Shown here piece after piece: positions 61,579-62,600 of a DNA stretch of 62,600 bases (position 1 is its first letter; each line of letters opens with the position of its first letter). The notes beneath the pieces are model-generated. The model was not told where the DNA came from, did no database searches, and saw nothing but the letters and a program-made list of their open reading frames with translations. Location: assembly GCF_934636665.1 (NCBI RefSeq), contig NZ_CAKUAT010000017.1, positions 1 to 62,600 on the forward strand, in the 5' to 3' direction. The stretch comes from an uncultured Senegalimassilia sp. (GTDB taxonomy: Bacteria > Actinomycetota > Coriobacteriia > Coriobacteriales > Eggerthellaceae). The position numbers and the translations under genes are program-made.

Positions 61579-62109
61579 GTGGGCATCTCCAAGTATTCAA
61601 CGGGAATGACCATATTGTAACCCGAACGGTAGCTTCTATATGGTTAACGGCACGTGAACGTTGGTGCATCTGCACAAAAATATGCGTGTCGTCATAACTT
61701 CTTTTACCGCTATGCACTACGCGTTCTCTCTATTGAAGGTGAACGCGAGATGGCGGCTTTTCCATGTGCGTCCGCCATGCGTTGCCGGAGTTGCTAGCGA
61801 GTTAATCAAAAGTACGGGCCAATGGTTGCAGCGAGAGGTGGGATTGTGGCGCTCCTTTGCCATAAGGCGGAAACGCCTGAATCGTCGCTATGCGTTCTTA
61901 CGGAGCGAAAAGCTGGGGTGCGGAAATCGGGTTGCCTTGCCATGACCGTGTGAGCAAGGGTGCCCGTTCGCGCTTCAATCGGCCGCCGGCGAGACTGGGC
62001 GATGCTTCGTGTGCAGTAGGGCGGAAACGGGCGTATCGGTGCGCCGTCCTAAGTGCAGAGCTGCAGGACGTTTTCCTGAATAAGAGGTTGCAAAACCGCT
62101 CCGAGAACC
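61579..62109. other. Non-coding stretch before the tRNA cluster
   Basis: No supported gene. The first 45 bases hold the minus-strand antiporter promoter. A plus-strand open frame of 94 codons (61661-61945) has no SD, no family resemblance and odd composition; I do not call it. GGCGGAAACG recurs (near 61866 and 62021), possibly by chance. Confidence 0.45.
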
Positions 62110-62133
62110 TTTTCGAAAAAAGTTTCGAAAAGG
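62110..62133. repeat. Perfect 10-bp inverted repeat at the tRNA promoter
   Basis: CTTTTCGAAA (62110-62119) and TTTCGAAAAG (62124-62133) flank AAAG. The repeat ends four bases before the -35 of the tRNA-His promoter, so it could be an operator, an upstream promoter element or a weak terminator. Confidence 0.55.
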
Positions 62134-62137
62134 GGGT

Positions 62138-62165
62138 TGCACAGAATTTGGAAGTGCGTATAATA
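62138..62165 (+). promoter_or_regulatory. Strong promoter of the tRNA-His/Lys/Lys cluster
   Basis: TTGCAC (62138-62143), a 16-nt spacer and consensus TATAAT (62160-62165) lie 15 bases before tRNA-His. Confidence 0.8.
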
Positions 62166-62180
62166 CTTACTCGCGCCTTG

Positions 62181-62258
62181 GTGGGTGTGGCCTAGTTGGT
62201 TAGGGCGCCAGATTGTGGCTCTGGAGGTCGAGGGTTCGAATCCCTTCACCCACCCCAT
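62181..62258 (+). tRNA. tRNA-His (anticodon GTG)
   Basis: Acceptor GTGGGTG (62182-62188) pairs with CACCCAC (62248-62254). The anticodon loop TTGTGGC gives GTG. The extra G-1 (62181) faces discriminator C (62255), the histidine identity pair. CCA is encoded. Confidence 0.96.
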
Positions 62259-62289
62259 CGCGCAGCTGTTTGACATAGTGTGTTTTCTT

Positions 62290-62365
62290 GGACCGTTAGC
62301 TTAGTTGGTAGAGCAGGGGACTCTTAATCCCAAGGTCCGGGGTTCGAGTCCCCGACGGTCCACCA
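62290..62365 (+). tRNA. tRNA-Lys (anticodon CTT), copy 1
   Basis: A 76-nt cloverleaf. Acceptor GGACCGT pairs with ACGGTCC; the anticodon loop CTCTTAA gives CTT; the T-loop is TTCGAGT; CCA is encoded. Confidence 0.96.
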
Positions 62366-62411
62366 TTTAAAAACATGCTTGTTAAACGAACCTTCACATA
62401 TTCTTTTTCTT

Positions 62412-62487
62412 GGACTGTTAGCTTAGTTGGTAGAGCAGGGGACTCTTAATCCCAAGGTCCGGGGTTCGAGTCCCCGACAGTCCACCA
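62412..62487 (+). tRNA. tRNA-Lys (anticodon CTT), copy 2
   Basis: Identical to copy 1 except for one compensated acceptor pair: GGACTGT pairs with ACAGTCC (T-A instead of C-G). CCA is encoded. It is a tandem duplication 46 bases after copy 1. Confidence 0.96.
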
Positions 62488-62496
62488 TGTGAACTC

Positions 62497-62521
62497 AAGC
62501 CTCGCGTATGCGAGGCTTTTC
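62497..62521 (+). terminator. Terminator of the tRNA cluster
   Basis: AAGCCTCGC (62497-62505) pairs with GCGAGGCTT (62510-62518), loop GTAT, followed by TTTTC. Confidence 0.85.
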
Positions 62522-62566
62522 TGTTAATGACTTCAGTCTGGCGCGCGCGTAGCCGCGCCAAGTAAA

Positions 62567-62585
62567 CCGCCCGCTATGCGGGCGG
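62567..62585. repeat. CCGCCCGC-TAT-GCGGGCGG hairpin
   Basis: A perfect 8-bp stem with loop TAT. It is almost the same as the terminator at 49-69 (AAACC, then A or G, then CCCGCTATGCGGG), so it may be a recurring terminator cassette. The gene it serves would lie outside the window. Confidence 0.5.
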
Positions 62586-62600
62586 ACGACAACCTGCTTT

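Noticed and set aside
61661..61945. 94-codon plus-strand frame before the tRNA-His cluster
   Set aside because: No SD, no domain, unusual composition and a start inside the antiporter promoter region.

Overview
The window looks like chromosome from a high-GC actinobacterium of the class Coriobacteriia, most likely an Eggerthellaceae relative. This is inferred from gene content, not from a database match. Supporting signs are a GlnR-type regulator beside a type-I glutamine synthetase, a BTAD-domain regulator, a split transketolase, prfB without the programmed frameshift, the arginine deiminase pathway, several candidate leaderless promoters and about 60-68% GC over the first 48 kb. No complete mobile element, prophage, CRISPR array or defence system is visible. 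The only trace of a mobile element is a decayed tyrosine-recombinase tail beside the tmRNA gene.

Layout. 1-3.4 kb (minus strand): the end of a glycan locus with a glycosyltransferase, a PLP sugar aminotransferase and a phosphoglycosyl transferase. 3.6-7.4 kb: metN-metI without metQ, then glnA-glnR. 7.5-16.8 kb: polA, rplU-rpmA, and obgE-proB-proA-[nadD-yqeK]-rsfS, a tightly coupled run. 17-19.6 kb: a lone 841-residue ATPase/BTAD regulator. 19.9-31 kb: secA, prfB, transketolase N and C halves, ftsE-ftsX, an S41 protease and rnr. 31.2-38.2 kb: a type-II fatty-acid operon, fabK-fabD-fabG-fabF-fabZ, ending in a fused AccD-AccA protein with an extra N-terminal domain.

38.3-47.8 kb: a SWIM/SNF2 helicase, an Ntn-type linear amide hydrolase, a NUDIX hydrolase, a NifX/NifB-like protein, a DUF523 protein, a YhcH-like protein, an M42 peptidase, smpB and a small acidic protein. 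47.9-48.2 kb: ssrA (tmRNA), so smpB and ssrA lie close together. 48.2-48.7 kb: non-coding DNA holding the frameshifted integrase remnant. 48.7-52.7 kb: an L,D-transpeptidase, a YbaK deacylase, murI, rdgB and tRNA-Pro/tRNA-Gly. 53-57.3 kb: tRNA-Arg, a 0.7-kb AT-rich leader and arcA-arcB-arcC. The arc intergenic regions carry strong hairpins and no arcD antiporter is present. 57.7-61.6 kb: argS and a CPA1 Na+/H+ antiporter. 61.6-62.6 kb: non-coding DNA, then tRNA-His and two tRNA-Lys genes.

Together these are mostly housekeeping genes: nitrogen assimilation, proline synthesis, translation and ribosome rescue, division, lipid synthesis, and arginine fermentation yielding ATP. The observations most worth following are: an accDA fusion whose N-terminus looks like a remnant biotin-carboxylase N-domain; the integrase relic at ssrA; a GlnR-like box placed at the glnA promoter next to glnR; an SPT instead of SPF tripeptide in RF2; several -10 elements only 7-9 nt before a start codon; and structured spacers in the arc operon. 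Promoters and terminators were read by eye and are predictions.
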